NCBI GenBank assembly: GCA_036495525.1
Contig: DASXMR010000089.1
Location: forward strand, 1-22,187
Reading direction: 5' to 3'
From: DASXMR01 sp036495525
GTDB lineage: Bacteria; Actinomycetota; Actinomycetes; Streptosporangiales; Streptosporangiaceae
Length of the DNA: 22,187 bases
Shown here: positions 21,809-22,187 of the stretch, piece by piece
Numbering within the stretch: position 1 is the stretch's first letter
How the letters are laid out: each line of letters starts with the position of its first letter
Notes under the pieces: model-generated
Databases searched by the model: none
The model's input: the letters and a program-made list of their open reading frames with translations, nothing else
Told to the model about the DNA's origin: nothing
Translations under genes and position numbers: made by a program

Positions 21809-22187
21809 CTACCGCCCGGCGGCCGGAGTGCCCAGGCGGGCGGCCCGGGCGGTGGCGAAGCCGGGCTTGAGGACGGTGTTGATCAGCCGCAGGCGCTCGT
21901 CGAACGGGGCGAACGCGCTCTTCATGGCGTTGGTCGTCAGCCACTCGATGTCACTCCAGCCGTAGCCGAAGGCCTCGACCAGGGCGTGGAACTCCGACGA
22001 CAGGGTGACGCCGCTCATCAGGCGGTTGTCGGTGTTGACCGTGACCCGGAAGGCCAGGTCGCGCAGGAGGCCGATGGGGTGCTCCTTGATCGAGGGCGCG
22101 GCGCCGGTCTGCACGTTGGACGTCGGGCACATTTCCAGCGGGATGCGGCGGTCCCGGATGTAGCTGGCCAGGCGGCCGAGGGTGGTC
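21809..22187 (-). CDS. add: Adenosine deaminase, C-terminal part (partial)
   Basis: The frame is open to the window edge and gives about 125 residues; the N-terminal part with the first metal ligands is outside. IPLEMCPTSNVQTGA and LRDLAFRVTVNTDNRLMSGVTLS match the adenosine/AMP deaminase end; the Asp-Asn pair of NTDNRLMSG stands for the metal-binding Asp of the NTDDP-type motif. The enzyme turns (deoxy)adenosine into (deoxy)inosine and ammonia in the cytoplasm. It is followed at once by deoC, so it heads or is part of a nucleoside catabolic operon. Confidence is high for the family and good for adenosine as substrate. Confidence 0.92.
   Translation of the reverse strand, partial: TTLGRLASYIRDRRIPLEMCPTSNVQTGAAPSIKEHPIGLLRDLAFRVTVNTDNRLMSGVTLSSEFHALVEAFGYGWSDIEWLTTNAMKSAFAPFDERLRLINTVLKPGFATARAARLGTPAAGR

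Noticed and set aside
20941..21870. Long + strand open frame over deoC
   Set aside because: DeoC with both active-site lysines is on the other strand; the + frame is Gly/His/Arg-rich shadow.
184..22187. CRISPR arrays, tRNA genes, insertion sequences, attachment sites
   Set aside because: No regularly spaced repeats, cloverleaf patterns, transposase motifs or flanking duplications were seen by eye.

Overview
This is chromosomal DNA of a very GC-rich actinomycete-type bacterium. The codons are strongly biased to G or C in the third position. GTG and TTG starts are common. Several starts lack a Shine-Dalgarno (SD) sequence and instead have a TANNNT box 7-8 bases upstream, as in leaderless actinobacterial mRNAs. 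The genus cannot be named from the sequence. No rRNA, tRNA, CRISPR, insertion sequence or phage genes were seen.

Layout. (1) 1-4335, + strand: a branched-chain or hydrophobic amino-acid ABC importer, with the end of the substrate-binding protein followed by livH, livM, livG and livF. LivM is unusually long and LivG has a damaged Walker A motif. (2) 4340-6305: a 14-TM-type drug efflux pump and a divergent MarR repressor, with a perfect 16-bp palindrome between them. (3) 6340-9396, - strand: an alpha/beta hydrolase-like protein, a large HD/LuxR regulator and a small cupin. The hydrolase and cupin promoters share a long motif, and the regulator promoter carries part of it. (4) 9674-13655, - strand: a secreted sedolisin-type (S53) protease with C-terminal beta domains and its own promoter and terminator, preceded by a GMC flavin oxidoreductase. 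(5) 13740-14405: the wreck of a second efflux pump. (6) 14490-15425, + strand: a cysteine-cluster plus pentapeptide-repeat protein. (7) 15529-17082, - strand: an acyl-CoA carboxylase carboxyltransferase subunit. (8) 17216-22187: a nucleoside salvage and catabolism block. It holds upp on the + strand, with an in-frame zinc-ribbon-like module upstream. On the - strand are the end of an adenosine deaminase gene, deoC, an aldehyde dehydrogenase (ALDH) and an ALDH-like pseudoenzyme with a basic tail.

How the genes work together. The Liv genes form one transporter operon. The MarR palindrome overlaps the likely -10 boxes of both marR and the pump. In the nucleoside block, adenosine deaminase makes inosine, DeoC splits deoxyribose 5-phosphate into glyceraldehyde 3-phosphate and acetaldehyde, the adjacent ALDH can oxidise the acetaldehyde, and uracil phosphoribosyltransferase recovers the base.

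The most promising leads for new biology are the shared promoter motif around the HD/LuxR regulator, the zinc-ribbon/UPRTase open frame with a LexA-box-like site, and the tailed, cysteine-free ALDH partner.
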